A DNA stretch of 64,000 nucleotides from Halovulum dunhuangense (GCF_013093415.1 NZ_JABFBC010000001.1:992001-1056000); one strand, 5' to 3'; shown: positions 28,335 through 36,952, counted from the first letter of the stretch. Notes: a model not told the origin generated them from the letters alone. Numbers and translations are program-made.

Positions 28335-29210
28335 TCACAGCCGGATCAGGCTGCCCGCACCATGGGCGGTGAACAGCTCAAGCAGAACGGCATGCGGCGC
28401 ACGACCGTCTATGATGACGACCGCCCGCGTACCACCCTCCAGCGCTTCCAGCGCGGTTTCCGTCTTGGGGATCATGCCGCCCGCAATCACGCCGTCCGCC
28501 GTCAGCTGGCGCACCTGGTCGGCGGTCAGCTGGGTGATGACATCGCCGTCGGCATCCTTCACGCCCGCCACGTCGGTCAGCAGCAGCAGGCGGTCTGCCT
28601 TCATCGCGGCGGCGATGGCGCCGGCGGCCGTGTCGCCGTTGATGTTGAAGGTCTCGCCATTCGCGCCCACGCCGATCGGCGCCACCACCGGGATGAAATC
28701 GCTGTCGAGGAAAGTGCGCAGGACGGCAGGGTTCACCTTCTTCGGGTTGCCCACGAAACCCAGGTCCTCGCCCTTCGGGCCGAGCGCCTTTTCGCAGATC
28801 ATGAGGCTGGCGTCCTTGCCGTTCAGGCCAACCGCCTTGCCGCCCACGGTGTTGATCGCCTGCACGATGCGCTTGTTGACCGAGCCGGACAGCACCATCT
28901 CGACCACTTCGACGGTGGCTGCGTCGGTGACGCGCTTGCCGCCTACGAAATGCGATTCGATGCCCAGCCGGTCGAGCATCTGGTTGATCATCGGCCCGCC
29001 GCCATGCACCAGCACCGGGTGCACGTTGCATTGCTTCATCAGGACGATGTCGCGGGCAAAGCTCAGCATCGCCTTGTCGTCGCCCATCGCGTGGCCGCCG
29101 ATCTTGATGACCACGACCGCGCCATCATAGCGCTGGAGATAGGGCAGCGCCTCGCTCAATGTGCGGGCGGTGGCGATCCAGTCGCGGTTCATGGCGGCAG
29201 ATTTCTCCAT
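28335..29210 (-). CDS. argB: Acetylglutamate kinase
   Basis: N-acetylglutamate kinase (291 aa from 29210), second step of arginine synthesis. The fold starts with [14 protein letters not shown], followed by [16 protein letters not shown] and the effector/ATP region with [20 protein letters not shown]. Two starts are possible: ATG at 29210 ([11 protein letters not shown]) and ATG at 29192 (MNRDWIATA); both have modest ribosome sites. The in-frame region up to 29399 overlaps the divergent lipoprotein gene and is not ArgB-like. Confidence 0.95.
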   Translation of the reverse strand: MEKSAAMNRDWIATARTLSEALPYLQRYDGAVVVIKIGGHAMGDDKAMLSFARDIVLMKQCNVHPVLVHGGGPMINQMLDRLGIESHFVGGKRVTDAATVEVVEMVLSGSVNKRIVQAINTVGGKAVGLNGKDASLMICEKALGPKGEDLGFVGNPKKVNPAVLRTFLDSDFIPVVAPIGVGANGETFNINGDTAAGAIAAAMKADRLLLLTDVAGVKDADGDVITQLTADQVRQLTADGVIAGGMIPKTETALEALEGGTRAVVIIDGRAPHAVLLELFTAHGAGSLIRL

Positions 29211-29292
29211 CTTGGTCGTGTCCCTGATGTGTTCCGGTGGCGTTTTAGCTAGATTGCCCCCGTGAAGCCACTGCAAATGCGGAAGCCGCCCC

Positions 29293-29829
29293 ATGATCCG
29301 GCCAGTCCTGCTTGCCTCCATCATCGGCCTGTCGGCCTGCGCGGTCGGGCCCGGCATCCCCGATCCCAGCCGGGCGGATAGCTGTCGCGCGGCTTTCATG
29401 GATTACGACAGGGAGTTGCGCGCCAGTCCGCGTTTCTTCGAGGGCGTGCTGGTTGTCGGGGGGATGGATGCGCCCTCGGGCGCGTTCGCGGCCGAAAGCC
29501 GGATCCTGCAACTGGGCTGCACCGTCTTTCCCAACCGGATGCCGGACATCGCGGCGCTTGACCTGAGCGCCTTTGCCATGCCTGCGGGCGGTGTCGCGGC
29601 GCCCCGGAAGATGCTGCACCTCGCGACCGTCACCACCAATACCAGCGAGGCCGAACTCGTCCGTCTCGCGCGCCGGCTAGGCTATCCCGTGACCGTTCGG
29701 GGGGCGGACAGGTTGGGGCGGCGCGTCTTTCTGGGACCGCTCACAACCGACGCCGCGCAGCGGCAGGCCTTGGCGCTTGCCCGGGCGCTTGGCTTCGACG
29801 CGGCTTACCTGCTCACCCGCGTGCCATAG
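29293..29829 (+). CDS. Putative lipoprotein with SPOR-like C-terminus
   Basis: Predicted envelope lipoprotein (178 aa), function unknown. A short signal sequence ends in the lipobox LSAC (Cys16). The middle is unfamiliar. The C-terminal 70 residues contain [20 protein letters not shown] and [19 protein letters not shown], the pattern of a SPOR peptidoglycan-binding repeat; this is a resemblance judged by eye. Divergent from argB and overlapping the 3' end of engB by 17 bases on the opposite strand. Confidence 0.75.
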   Translation: MIRPVLLASIIGLSACAVGPGIPDPSRADSCRAAFMDYDRELRASPRFFEGVLVVGGMDAPSGAFAAESRILQLGCTVFPNRMPDIAALDLSAFAMPAGGVAAPRKMLHLATVTTNTSEAELVRLARRLGYPVTVRGADRLGRRVFLGPLTTDAAQRQALALARALGFDAAYLLTRVP

Positions 29830-30463
29830 CGGCGATGATGGCCCGCAGGGTGGCAAGCCCGGTCCCCTTCTCGGACGAGGTCAGCACGAGTTCGGGATAG
29901 GCTGCCGGATGCTTCGACAGCGCGCCGCGCACCTGCTCGATCACCTTGTCCAAGTCCTTCTGCAAGGGCTTGTCGGCCTTGGTCAGCACGACCTGGTAGG
30001 TCACGGCCGAGGCGTCGAGAAGATCCATGATCTCCTCGTCCACCTTCTTGATGCCGTGGCGCGCGTCGATCAGCAGAAAGGCCCGGCGCAGCGTGGCGCG
30101 CCCTGCGAGATAGGCCTTCAGCAGCCGCTGCCATTTCTCGACGACCGCCACGGGCGCCTCTGCATAGCCATAGCCGGGCAGGTCCACGAGGTAGAGCGGG
30201 CCAAGGGTGAAGTAGTTGATTTCCTGCGTCCGGCCGGGCGTGTTCGAGGCCCGCGCCAGCGCCTTGCGCCCGGTCAGCGCGTTGATGAGCGAGGATTTCC
30301 CCACGTTGGAGCGCCCGGCAAAGCAGATCTCCAGCCGATCGGCGGGGGGCACGCCGTCCATCGAGACGACACCCTTGAGGAATTCCGACTGCCCGGCGAA
30401 CAGCTTGCGCCCTTCCTCCTCCAGCTCGGGATCGGGGATGGGGGCGAGGGGAAAACGGATCAT
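29813..30463 (-). CDS. engB: Ribosome biogenesis GTP-binding protein EngB/YsxC
   Basis: EngB/YsxC GTPase (216 aa), required for large-subunit assembly in many bacteria. G1 GRSNVGKSS near residues 51-59, the threonine of G2 in TPGRTQEIN, G3 DLPGYGYAE and G4 TKADK. The start MIRFPLAPIPDPE at 30463 overlaps the acetyltransferase gene by ATGA; the in-frame region further upstream lies inside that gene. Confidence 0.95.
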   Translation of the reverse strand: MIRFPLAPIPDPELEEEGRKLFAGQSEFLKGVVSMDGVPPADRLEICFAGRSNVGKSSLINALTGRKALARASNTPGRTQEINYFTLGPLYLVDLPGYGYAEAPVAVVEKWQRLLKAYLAGRATLRRAFLLIDARHGIKKVDEEIMDLLDASAVTYQVVLTKADKPLQKDLDKVIEQVRGALSKHPAAYPELVLTSSEKGTGLATLRAIIAAMARG

Positions 30464-31101
30464 TCGGCTGCCTCCAGCGCGGTTATGTCGGTGCCGCGTA
30501 TGGCCCGCAGGTTGCGCGCGATCCGGTCCGACGGCCAGTCCCACCACGCGACGGCCAGAAGGCGCGCGACGGTTTCCTCGTCGAAGCGCTGGCGCACGGG
30601 CCGGGCAGGGTTCCCGGCGACCACCGCGAAGGGGGCCACGTCATGGGTGACGACGCTTCGCGCGGCTACGATGGCCCCCGCGCCGATGGTGACGCCGGGC
30701 ATGATCACCGCCTCCATCCCGATCCAGACATCGGGGCCGATGACGGTGTCGCCGCGCAGTCCCGCCGCGTAGGCGGATGGATCGAAGCCCTTGGCCCACG
30801 CGCCGCCATGGATCTCGAACGGGTAGGTAGAGAAGCCCGTGGTCAGATGGTTCGCGCCGTTCATAACGATCCGCACCCCGGTCGCGATGGCGGCAAAGCC
30901 GCCGATGGTCAGCCTGTCGCCGATGAAGTCGTGATGATGAAGCACGTTGCGGGTGAAGAACTCTGTCGCGTGCTCGGGATCGTCGTAATAGGCGAAGGGG
31001 CCGACCGTGACATTGGGGCGGTCCTTGGCCAGCGGCCGAAGGGCCACGACGCGGGGATGTTCCGGCAGCGGATGCAGCGTATCGGGGTCGGGCAGGGTCA
31101 T
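30460..31101 (-). CDS. Hexapeptide-repeat acetyltransferase of the CatB/Vat (XAT) type
   Basis: Left-handed beta-helix acetyltransferase (213 aa) resembling the xenobiotic acetyltransferases (CatB, Vat). Visible are DRLTIGGFAAIATGVRIVMN, the NHLTTGFSTYPF segment with the probable catalytic histidine, hexapeptide repeats in DVWIGMEAVIMPGVTIGAGA and the closing VVAGNPARPVRQRF. The acceptor is unknown; chromosomal members need not act on antibiotics. Overlaps MOSC and engB genes by four bases on each side, so it is translationally coupled to both. Confidence 0.85.
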   Translation of the reverse strand: MTLPDPDTLHPLPEHPRVVALRPLAKDRPNVTVGPFAYYDDPEHATEFFTRNVLHHHDFIGDRLTIGGFAAIATGVRIVMNGANHLTTGFSTYPFEIHGGAWAKGFDPSAYAAGLRGDTVIGPDVWIGMEAVIMPGVTIGAGAIVAARSVVTHDVAPFAVVAGNPARPVRQRFDEETVARLLAVAWWDWPSDRIARNLRAIRGTDITALEAAE

Positions 31102-31832
31102 GCGGGGCGCACCTCGTCACCTGTGGCAACGTTTCCAGAGGACAGCGCGACGGCATAGACGCCGAAGTCCTGGTGGCCCCAGCCTGCCTCGAGCGTCCCC
31201 AGAACGTCCGTGTCCGTGCGTCCGCTGTCGGGGTCTGCATGGGTGGCTGTGCAGCGGGTGATCCGCTCCCGCACCTCGAATGTGACATCGCCTACGGCCA
31301 CGCGGCGACCGATCCACTCGAACTCCTCCCAAGGGCCGCCGCCGTCGAACCAGATGTTCCCGCGAAAGCGGCGCGGGTCGAGCGCCCGGCCCACACGCTG
31401 CGAAAGTGCCCGAAGCGAGGCAAGGTTCAGGATCGCGATGGAAGGAAACGGGCTGTCGGTCATGCCGTCTTTCCCGGCCGGCACCAGCCGCGCCGGGGCG
31501 GCGCGATTGGGATTGCAGATCGGGCGCAGCCACTCAAGAAGCAAGTCGCCGTCGCGCATCGGGTCGATCACGATGGGTGCCAGGTCCGGATGGCTGAGGG
31601 CGACATGCTGGCCCTGTACCCGGGCCGTTACGGCCATCAGCGCGGGCGATTTCGCCCCACGCACGAAATTCGCGCAGGGCGACCAGCCGTCCGACAGGCG
31701 CGCCGCCTCGTGGGCTACCGCGTAGGCGCGATCCCAGGGAAGGGTGCGGCCGGCGCTGACCGCCGTTTCGGTCACCTCCTCGACGCCGACACCCTTGATC
31801 GGGTGCCGGAACAGGTGGGCGACCGAGCGCAC
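31098..31832 (-). CDS. MOSC-domain protein
   Basis: MOSC-domain protein (244 aa) related to the C-terminal domain of molybdenum cofactor sulfurase and to YiiM/YcbX-type amidoxime reductases. An N-terminal MOSC-associated beta barrel (residues about 1-90) is followed by the MOSC domain with RRFRGNIWFDGG and the conserved cysteine in ITRCTATHADP. It probably handles molybdenum cofactor or N-hydroxylated substrates. Starts with GTG one base after the yidC stop; ATGA overlap with the acetyltransferase gene. Confidence 0.85.
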   Translation of the reverse strand: MRSVAHLFRHPIKGVGVEEVTETAVSAGRTLPWDRAYAVAHEAARLSDGWSPCANFVRGAKSPALMAVTARVQGQHVALSHPDLAPIVIDPMRDGDLLLEWLRPICNPNRAAPARLVPAGKDGMTDSPFPSIAILNLASLRALSQRVGRALDPRRFRGNIWFDGGGPWEEFEWIGRRVAVGDVTFEVRERITRCTATHADPDSGRTDTDVLGTLEAGWGHQDFGVYAVALSSGNVATGDEVRPA

Positions 31833-31833
31833 G

Positions 31834-33645
31834 CTACTTTGCCTTGGATTTCGCGCGCTTCAGTCCGCCGAGGATGTTGCCGAACACGTCGGGCTTTACC
31901 CCCTGGCTGCGCATGATCAGGTACTGCTGGACAAAGGTGATGATGTTGTTGGCCGTCCAGTAGAGCACCAGGCCGCTGGCAAAGGTGCCCAGCATGAACA
32001 TGAAGATCCAGGGCATCCATGCGAACACCATCGCCTGCGTCTTGTCCGTGGGCGCGGGGTTCAGCTTCTGCTGCATCCACATGGTGATGCCCATCAGGAT
32101 CGGCAGCACCCCGATCGAGAAGATCGCGAAGAAGCTTTCCGGTCCCGGCGTGCCCCAGGGCAGAAGGCCGAACAGGTTCAGGACCGAACTCGGGTCGGGG
32201 GCGCTGAGGTCGCGGATCCAGCCGAAGAAGGGCGCATGACGCAATTCGATGGTGACGAAGATGACCTTGTAGAGCGAGAAGAAGATCGGGATCTGCAGAA
32301 GGATCGGCAGGCAGCCCGAGGCGGGGTTGACCTTTTCCTTCTTGTAGAGCGCCATCATCTCCTGCTGGAGCTTCATCCGGTCGTCGCCCGCACGCTCCTT
32401 TATCTTTTCCATCTCGGGCTGAAGCTGCTTCATCTTCGACATCGAGACGTAGGACTTGTAGGCTAGCGGCAGCAGCAGCGCCTTGATGACCAGCGTCAGG
32501 CCGATGATCGCGATGCCCATGTTGCCGATCAGGACGTTGAACCAGTGCAGCGCCTGGAAGATCGGCTTGGTCAGGAAATAGAACCAGCCCCAGTCGATTG
32601 CATCCACGAACTGGTTGATCCCCAGCGTCTCCTCGTAGTCGGCGATGGCGCGGTACTCCTTCGCGCCGGCGAAGAAATAGGTCGTGCTTTCACCCGTTGT
32701 GCCGGGCGCGACTTCGACCGTGGGGAGGCGGATGTCGGTCTGGAAGATGTCGCTCGTCGGGTTGTGCTTGGCCACTGCGGTGAAGGACTGGCCGGACTGC
32801 GGGATCAGCGTCGTCATCCAGTAGTGATCGGTGAAGCCGATCCAGCCATTCCCGGCCACATCCGTGCGCTCGGTCGCGGCGGCCTCGTTCGCCGCGAACT
32901 CGAAGTCGCGGACATCGTCGTAGCCCACCTCGTTCAGCGTGCCGTCCGAGGACTGGATGACGCCTTCGTGCAGGATGAAGAAGTTCATCAGGTCCGACGG
33001 CTCGCCCTCGCGCGCGATGATGCCGTAGGGGGCCAGGCGCACGGCCGCTTCGGTGGCGTTCTCGACCGACTGCGTGATCGTGAACAGGTAGTTGTCGTCC
33101 ACCGCGATGGTCTTGCGGAAGACAAGGCCCGCGCCGTTTTCCCAGACCAGCGTGACGGGGTTGCCGGGGGTCAGCGTCTCGCCGCTTTCCAGCTGCCAGG
33201 GCGTGTTCGGGCCCGGCACCTGTTCCGCCGGAAGCCCGCCGCCGCCGACCCAGCCGTGCAGCGCATAATACGCGTTGGGGGATCCCGCGGGCGACAGAAG
33301 CGTCACGTTCTCGCTGTCGGGCTCGACCGTCTCGCGGTAGTCGTCGAGCAGCAGATCGTCGATCCGTCCGCCGGTCAGCGACAGCGACCCGGTCAGGCGG
33401 GGCGAGTCGATGCTCACGCGGGGCGCGGCGGCGATGGCTGCGGCGCGGCTCTGCTCGGGCGCTGTCAGCCCGGGCGCCGTCGCCTGACCGGTGGGCGCGG
33501 TGGGGGGCAGGACACCCTCGGCGACCTCGGCCTGATCGATGGCCTGATCCTGCGGCGGCGGTGGCGGAAACAGGATGAACCACACGAGGATCACGAGGAA
33601 GCTCAGCGCGGTGGCAAGGATCAGGTTCTTGTTCTGGTCGTCCAT
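31834..33645 (-). CDS. yidC: Membrane protein insertase YidC
   Basis: YidC/Oxa1 insertase (603 aa) that inserts and folds inner-membrane proteins alone or with SecYEG. The first helix is NLILATALSFLVILVWFILF, followed by a Pro-rich linker, the large periplasmic beta domain (about residues 60-340) and the five-helix core with KALLLPLAYKSYVSMSKMKQ and NPASGCLPILLQIPIFFSLY (split here). The C-terminus is short and basic. Head of a coupled run yidC-MOSC-acetyltransferase-engB. Confidence 0.97.
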   Translation of the reverse strand: MDDQNKNLILATALSFLVILVWFILFPPPPPQDQAIDQAEVAEGVLPPTAPTGQATAPGLTAPEQSRAAAIAAAPRVSIDSPRLTGSLSLTGGRIDDLLLDDYRETVEPDSENVTLLSPAGSPNAYYALHGWVGGGGLPAEQVPGPNTPWQLESGETLTPGNPVTLVWENGAGLVFRKTIAVDDNYLFTITQSVENATEAAVRLAPYGIIAREGEPSDLMNFFILHEGVIQSSDGTLNEVGYDDVRDFEFAANEAAATERTDVAGNGWIGFTDHYWMTTLIPQSGQSFTAVAKHNPTSDIFQTDIRLPTVEVAPGTTGESTTYFFAGAKEYRAIADYEETLGINQFVDAIDWGWFYFLTKPIFQALHWFNVLIGNMGIAIIGLTLVIKALLLPLAYKSYVSMSKMKQLQPEMEKIKERAGDDRMKLQQEMMALYKKEKVNPASGCLPILLQIPIFFSLYKVIFVTIELRHAPFFGWIRDLSAPDPSSVLNLFGLLPWGTPGPESFFAIFSIGVLPILMGITMWMQQKLNPAPTDKTQAMVFAWMPWIFMFMLGTFASGLVLYWTANNIITFVQQYLIMRSQGVKPDVFGNILGGLKRAKSKAK

Positions 33646-33751
33646 CAGGTCGCTCCGGTCCTACGGGGACATATTGCGCGGGTTCAACAGGGCTGGCGGC
33701 CAAAGGTCAAGGGGGCAGGGCGCCACGCCTGGCCCCGCCCGCAGCCCGTTG

Positions 33752-34588
33752 TCAGTTCTCCCGTTCGGGCAGTGTCAGCCCCGCGAAATCGAAATGCCGC
33801 GGGTCCAGCAAGTGGCTGGGGTTCATGTTGGTCAGCGCGCGGAAGATCTTCTGCCGCCGCCCCGGCGCGCGCGACTCCCATTCGTCCAGCATCCGCTTGA
33901 TCTGCTGGCGCTGCAGCCCGTCCTGGCTGCCGCACAGATCGCAGGGAATGATCGGATAGTTCATGGCGCGCGCAAATCGTTCGCAATCCTCTTCCGCCAC
34001 ATGGGCGAGCGGGCGATAGACATAAAGATCGCCCTCGTCGTTCACCAGCTTGGGCGGCATCGCCGACAGCTTGCCGCCATGAAACAGGTTCATGAAGAAG
34101 GTCTCGAGGATGTCGTCGCGGTGGTGGCCCAGCACGATCGCAGTGCACCCCTCCTCGCGCGCGATGCGATACAGATGCCCGCGCCGCAGCCGCGAGCAGA
34201 GCGCGCAATAGGTGCGGTTCGCGGGCACCTTGTCCACCACGATGGAATAGGTGTCGCGATACTCGATCCGGTGCGGAACGCCCTTTTCGGTCAGGAACTG
34301 CGGCAGCACGGTCGCGGGAAAGCCCGGCTGGCCCTGGTCCAGGTTGCAGGCCAGAAGCTCGACCGGCAGCAGGCCGCGCCATTTCAGTTCGTGGAGCACC
34401 GCCAGCAGCGTGTAGCTGTCCTTGCCGCCCGACAGGCAGACCAGCCATTTCCCGCCCGGCTCGACCATGCCATAGGCGTCGATCGCCTCGCGGGTTTCGC
34501 GCACGATGCGCTTGCGCAGCTTCTTGAACTCGGTGCTCGAGGGGGCGCCGGCGAACAGCGGGTGGATCTCTTCGGACTCGTCGAACAT
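33752..34588 (-). CDS. ttcA: tRNA 2-thiocytidine(32) synthetase TtcA
   Basis: TtcA (278 aa), an iron-sulfur enzyme that thiolates cytidine 32 in certain tRNAs. The PP-loop SGGKDS is at residues 53-58; two cysteine pairs, CALC (in [10 protein letters not shown]) and CDLC (in PCDLCGSQ), bind the cluster. [17 protein letters not shown] is a family block. About 100 bases upstream of yidC on the same strand, so it may be cotranscribed with it. Confidence 0.94.
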   Translation of the reverse strand: MFDESEEIHPLFAGAPSSTEFKKLRKRIVRETREAIDAYGMVEPGGKWLVCLSGGKDSYTLLAVLHELKWRGLLPVELLACNLDQGQPGFPATVLPQFLTEKGVPHRIEYRDTYSIVVDKVPANRTYCALCSRLRRGHLYRIAREEGCTAIVLGHHRDDILETFFMNLFHGGKLSAMPPKLVNDEGDLYVYRPLAHVAEEDCERFARAMNYPIIPCDLCGSQDGLQRQQIKRMLDEWESRAPGRRQKIFRALTNMNPSHLLDPRHFDFAGLTLPEREN

Positions 34589-34668
34589 GGGCAGGCGCCT
34601 ATCTCAGGGCTGTGCGGCCGGTTTCCGGCTGCTGCCTATCACAGATACGGCGTGGAAAGGAATTGCCG

Positions 34669-35190
34669 ATGCGCGTGCTCGCCCTTGGTCTTCTGCTTAT
34701 TCTGTCGGCCTGTGCGGGGCGTCCGTCTCTCGAGGATGCGCCGCTCGGGACCCGCGCGCTGAACCTCGAGGAGTATTTCGACGGCGAGCTGCGCGCCTGG
34801 GGCCAGTTCCAGGACCGTTTCGGCACGGTCAGGCGCCGCTTCGAGGTGGACATCCTCGGCGACTGGGATGGCGAACGCCTGCGCCTTGTCGAGGATTTCA
34901 CCTATGAGGACGGCTCGACCGAGCAGCGGGTCTGGACCCTGCGCAAGACCGGCCCCGACACATGGGAAGGGACGGCCCCCGGCGTGATCGGCACCGCCAC
35001 CGGCGAAGAGCGGGGCGACAGCTTCAACTGGCGCTATGTGATCGACCTGCCGGTGCCGGACGGCACCCTGCGCGTCGCCTTCGACGACTGGATGTGGCTT
35101 CTCGACGAGCGACGCCTGCTGAACCGCGCCTACATGGACAGGTTCGGCGTCGAGATCGGCGAAGTGGTGATCTTCTTCGAGAAGCTCTGA
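34669..35190 (+). CDS. DUF3833-family lipoprotein
   Basis: Lipoprotein of the DUF3833 family (173 aa), function unknown. Signal sequence with lipobox LSAC (Cys15). The body shows LEEYFDGELRAWGQFQDRFG, FEVDILGDWDG, LVEDFTYEDGSTEQRVW and FDDWMWLLDERRLLNRAYMD, typical of the family and suggesting a lipocalin-like beta barrel. Start chosen at 34669 after GGAAAGGAA; the upstream extension lacks a signal peptide. Convergent with the copper chaperone gene (nine bases apart). Confidence 0.85.
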   Translation: MRVLALGLLLILSACAGRPSLEDAPLGTRALNLEEYFDGELRAWGQFQDRFGTVRRRFEVDILGDWDGERLRLVEDFTYEDGSTEQRVWTLRKTGPDTWEGTAPGVIGTATGEERGDSFNWRYVIDLPVPDGTLRVAFDDWMWLLDERRLLNRAYMDRFGVEIGEVVIFFEKL

Positions 35191-35199
35191 GCGCCCCGC

Positions 35200-35673
35200 T
35201 CAGTGACCCTCGTGGCCCATCGTGCCGGTGGTCACGGCGGGCCTATCCTCGATCTCGAAGCTGACAGTGATCTCGCCCGCGCGCTCGAACACCAGGGTCA
35301 CGTCGTTCGCCTCGCCCGTGACGAAAGGCGCCTGGAGGCCCGTGAACATGACGTGCAGCCCGCCGGGCATGAAGCTGACGCTCTCGCCGGCCGGGATCGG
35401 AACGCCGGCTTCCTGTTCGATCATGCGCATGACGCCGTCGGCACCCGCTTCGGTGATGTGGATCTGCGCATCGGCGAAACCGGCGCTGGCCGACAGAAGC
35501 ACCTCGGCTTCGGTGCCTGTGTTCCTGATGGTCATGTAGCCGGCCCCGGCGCGTGCCACCGGCGGCGTTGCGTAGGAATGCGGATGCTCGATCACCAGGT
35601 CACCGAGCTTGTAGTCATGCGCGATCACCGCCGTCGGCAGCAGCGTCGCGAGGAGAAGGGCGCGAAAGGCCAT
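35200..35673 (-). CDS. PCu(A)C-type periplasmic copper chaperone
   Basis: Periplasmic copper(I) chaperone of the PCu(A)C family (157 aa), which delivers copper to cytochrome oxidase assembly. Signal peptide to about residue 18. The binding pattern is visible as H(I)TEAGADGVMRM and MPGGLHVM. The C-terminus GTMGHEGH adds possible metal ligands. A 10-bp perfect inverted repeat covers the ribosome site directly before the ATG. Same strand as, and 100 bases downstream of, the DUF305 gene. Confidence 0.92.
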   Translation of the reverse strand: MAFRALLLATLLPTAVIAHDYKLGDLVIEHPHSYATPPVARAGAGYMTIRNTGTEAEVLLSASAGFADAQIHITEAGADGVMRMIEQEAGVPIPAGESVSFMPGGLHVMFTGLQAPFVTGEANDVTLVFERAGEITVSFEIEDRPAVTTGTMGHEGH

Positions 35674-35674
35674 G

Positions 35675-35707
35675 ATCTGTCCCGTTCGGTTCGTTTCCGG
35701 GACAGAT
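35675..35707 (-). promoter_or_regulatory. Stem covering the ribosome site of the PCu(A)C gene
   Basis: ATCTGTCCCG at 35675-35684 and CGGGACAGAT at 35698-35707 are perfect complements with a 13-nt loop. On the mRNA the second arm contains GGGACAG, the only Shine-Dalgarno-like sequence, one base before the ATG. The stem would block translation unless opened; alternatively it is a DNA operator. Confidence 0.55.
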
Positions 35708-35773
35708 AGGGCGCGCCGGTCGGCCACCGCAACGCGACGCCGTCGCGCTGCGGCCGGATGACGCAAGCCTGGG

Positions 35774-36163
35774 TTACTGCGCGTTCGCTTCCAGCCACGC
35801 CCTCAGGAAGGCGATTTCTTCTTCCTGGGCGGCGATGATCTCCTGCGCGAGGGCCTTCAGTTCCGCGTCCTCGCCGTATTCCAGAACGATCCGCGCCATG
35901 TCGATCGCGCCCTGGTGGTGCGGGATCATGCCCTGGGCGAAGTCCACGTCCGGATCGCCCGTCAGGTCCGTGGTCATGTCGGCATGCATGCGGTTGTTGG
36001 CCTCGATCAGGGCCTGCGTCGCCGGGTTGGGCGCCGCTTCCATCGCGTGACCGGAATGGTCCATTGCGCCCATGGCGTGGCCCGAATGATCCTGGGCCTG
36101 TGCCCCAAGCGCGGCAAGGCTGACCAGCGCGGTCGCCGTGATCCGAAATGTCCGGTTCTTCAT
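35774..36163 (-). CDS. DUF305 copper-binding periplasmic protein
   Basis: DUF305 protein (129 aa), a ferritin-like helical family linked to copper handling. A signal peptide ends near GAQA/Q. It is followed by a His/Met-rich stretch with two HSGHAM repeats and the family core GMIPHHQGAIDMARIVLEYG. The ATG at 36163 is eight bases from GGAG; the ATG at 36169 is too close. A CueR-type dyad lies about 55 bases upstream, supporting copper control. Confidence 0.9.
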   Translation of the reverse strand: MKNRTFRITATALVSLAALGAQAQDHSGHAMGAMDHSGHAMEAAPNPATQALIEANNRMHADMTTDLTGDPDVDFAQGMIPHHQGAIDMARIVLEYGEDAELKALAQEIIAAQEEEIAFLRAWLEANAQ

Positions 36164-36211
36164 CTGCATGCTCCGTTCATTGGTGGTGCATTGCGCACCC
36201 CTGCGGCGAGG

Positions 36212-36242
36212 CAGATGGGGCTTCCCCCTGCTGGAAGGTCAA
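36212..36242 (-). promoter_or_regulatory. CueR/MerR-type copper promoter for the DUF305 gene
   Basis: On the minus strand, -35 TTGACC (36237-36242) is followed by a 19-base spacer holding the dyad ACCTTCC-N7-GGAAGCC (36219-36239), then CATCTG (36212-36217) as -10. The long spacer and CCTTCC-N7-GGAAGG-like dyad match the operator of copper-responsive CueR; one position deviates. No cueR gene is in the window. Confidence 0.65.
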
Positions 36243-36276
36243 GGCGCGCGATCTGAAATTTCCGCGAGGCGCGCCA

Positions 36277-36498
36277 TCAGTCCGGGACGTTGTCGATGCC
36301 CGATCCGCCCCAGGGGTGGCAGCGCAGAAGCCTGCGCAGGGTCAGCCAGCCACCGCGCAGGGCGCCGTGCCGCTCCAGCGCCTCGAGCGCATAGGCAGAG
36401 CAGGTGGGGTGGTAGCGGCAGGACCGTCCGACCCAGGGGCTGAGGATCAGCCGATAGGCCCGGACGGGCAGGGCCACGATATGGGCGAGGGGGGTCAC
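36277..36498 (-). CDS. yidD: Membrane protein insertion efficiency factor YidD
   Basis: YidD (73 aa), a small membrane-associated protein that assists YidC-dependent insertion. Motifs: [21 protein letters not shown] with its conserved cysteines, and [18 protein letters not shown]. Overlaps rnpA by ATGA. In the usual order rpmH-rnpA-yidD-yidC, yidC would be close; here 2.6 kb of other genes intervene. Confidence 0.93.
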   Translation of the reverse strand: MTPLAHIVALPVRAYRLILSPWVGRSCRYHPTCSAYALEALERHGALRGGWLTLRRLLRCHPWGGSGIDNVPD

Positions 36499-36875
36499 TG
36501 CCCTTGCCTTCGGTCCGCATGGATGCGGGAAAGCGCCTGCTCCAGGTCGGCCAGCATCAGCGCAAAGGGCCGGTTGGCCGTTTCGTCGGCCCGGCCGATC
36601 AGGACATAGTCCCAGCCGTCATGGCCCTGCCGTGGCAGGATCGCCCGAGCGATCTCGCGCAGGCGCCGCTTGGCGCGATTGCGGGCAACGGAATTACCGA
36701 CCTTCTTCGAGCAGGTGAAGCCGACCCTGATACCGGTTGCCGGCTCTTCCACCCCGCGCCGGCGCGCCTGCAGGACGAAGCCGGGGGTCGCCTGTCGTCT
36801 TGCCCGCGCCGCGGCCAGGAAATCGGCGCGCTTGCGCAGGACGCTCAGCACGGGAAAAGACACCGCCGGAGCCAT
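36495..36875 (-). CDS. rnpA: Ribonuclease P protein component
   Basis: RNase P protein (126 aa), the partner of the catalytic RNA in tRNA 5' maturation. The motif [20 protein letters not shown] is diagnostic. The ATG at 36875 has GGGAAAG upstream; a start 16 codons earlier is possible but gives an unconserved extension. Lies 77 bases after rpmH and overlaps yidD. Confidence 0.94.
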   Translation of the reverse strand: MAPAVSFPVLSVLRKRADFLAAARARRQATPGFVLQARRRGVEEPATGIRVGFTCSKKVGNSVARNRAKRRLREIARAILPRQGHDGWDYVLIGRADETANRPFALMLADLEQALSRIHADRRQGQ

Positions 36876-36952
36876 GTCTTTCCCGCCTGAAGGGGTGGGA
36901 GAGGACGACTCCGGCGATGCCATGATTCTGTCGATCCGGGCAGAGCCCGGTA

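Noticed and set aside
30460-31101. Chloramphenicol or streptogramin resistance gene
   Set aside because: Only the fold matches. The gene is embedded by overlaps in a housekeeping operon with no mobile element, so the resistance label is not supported.
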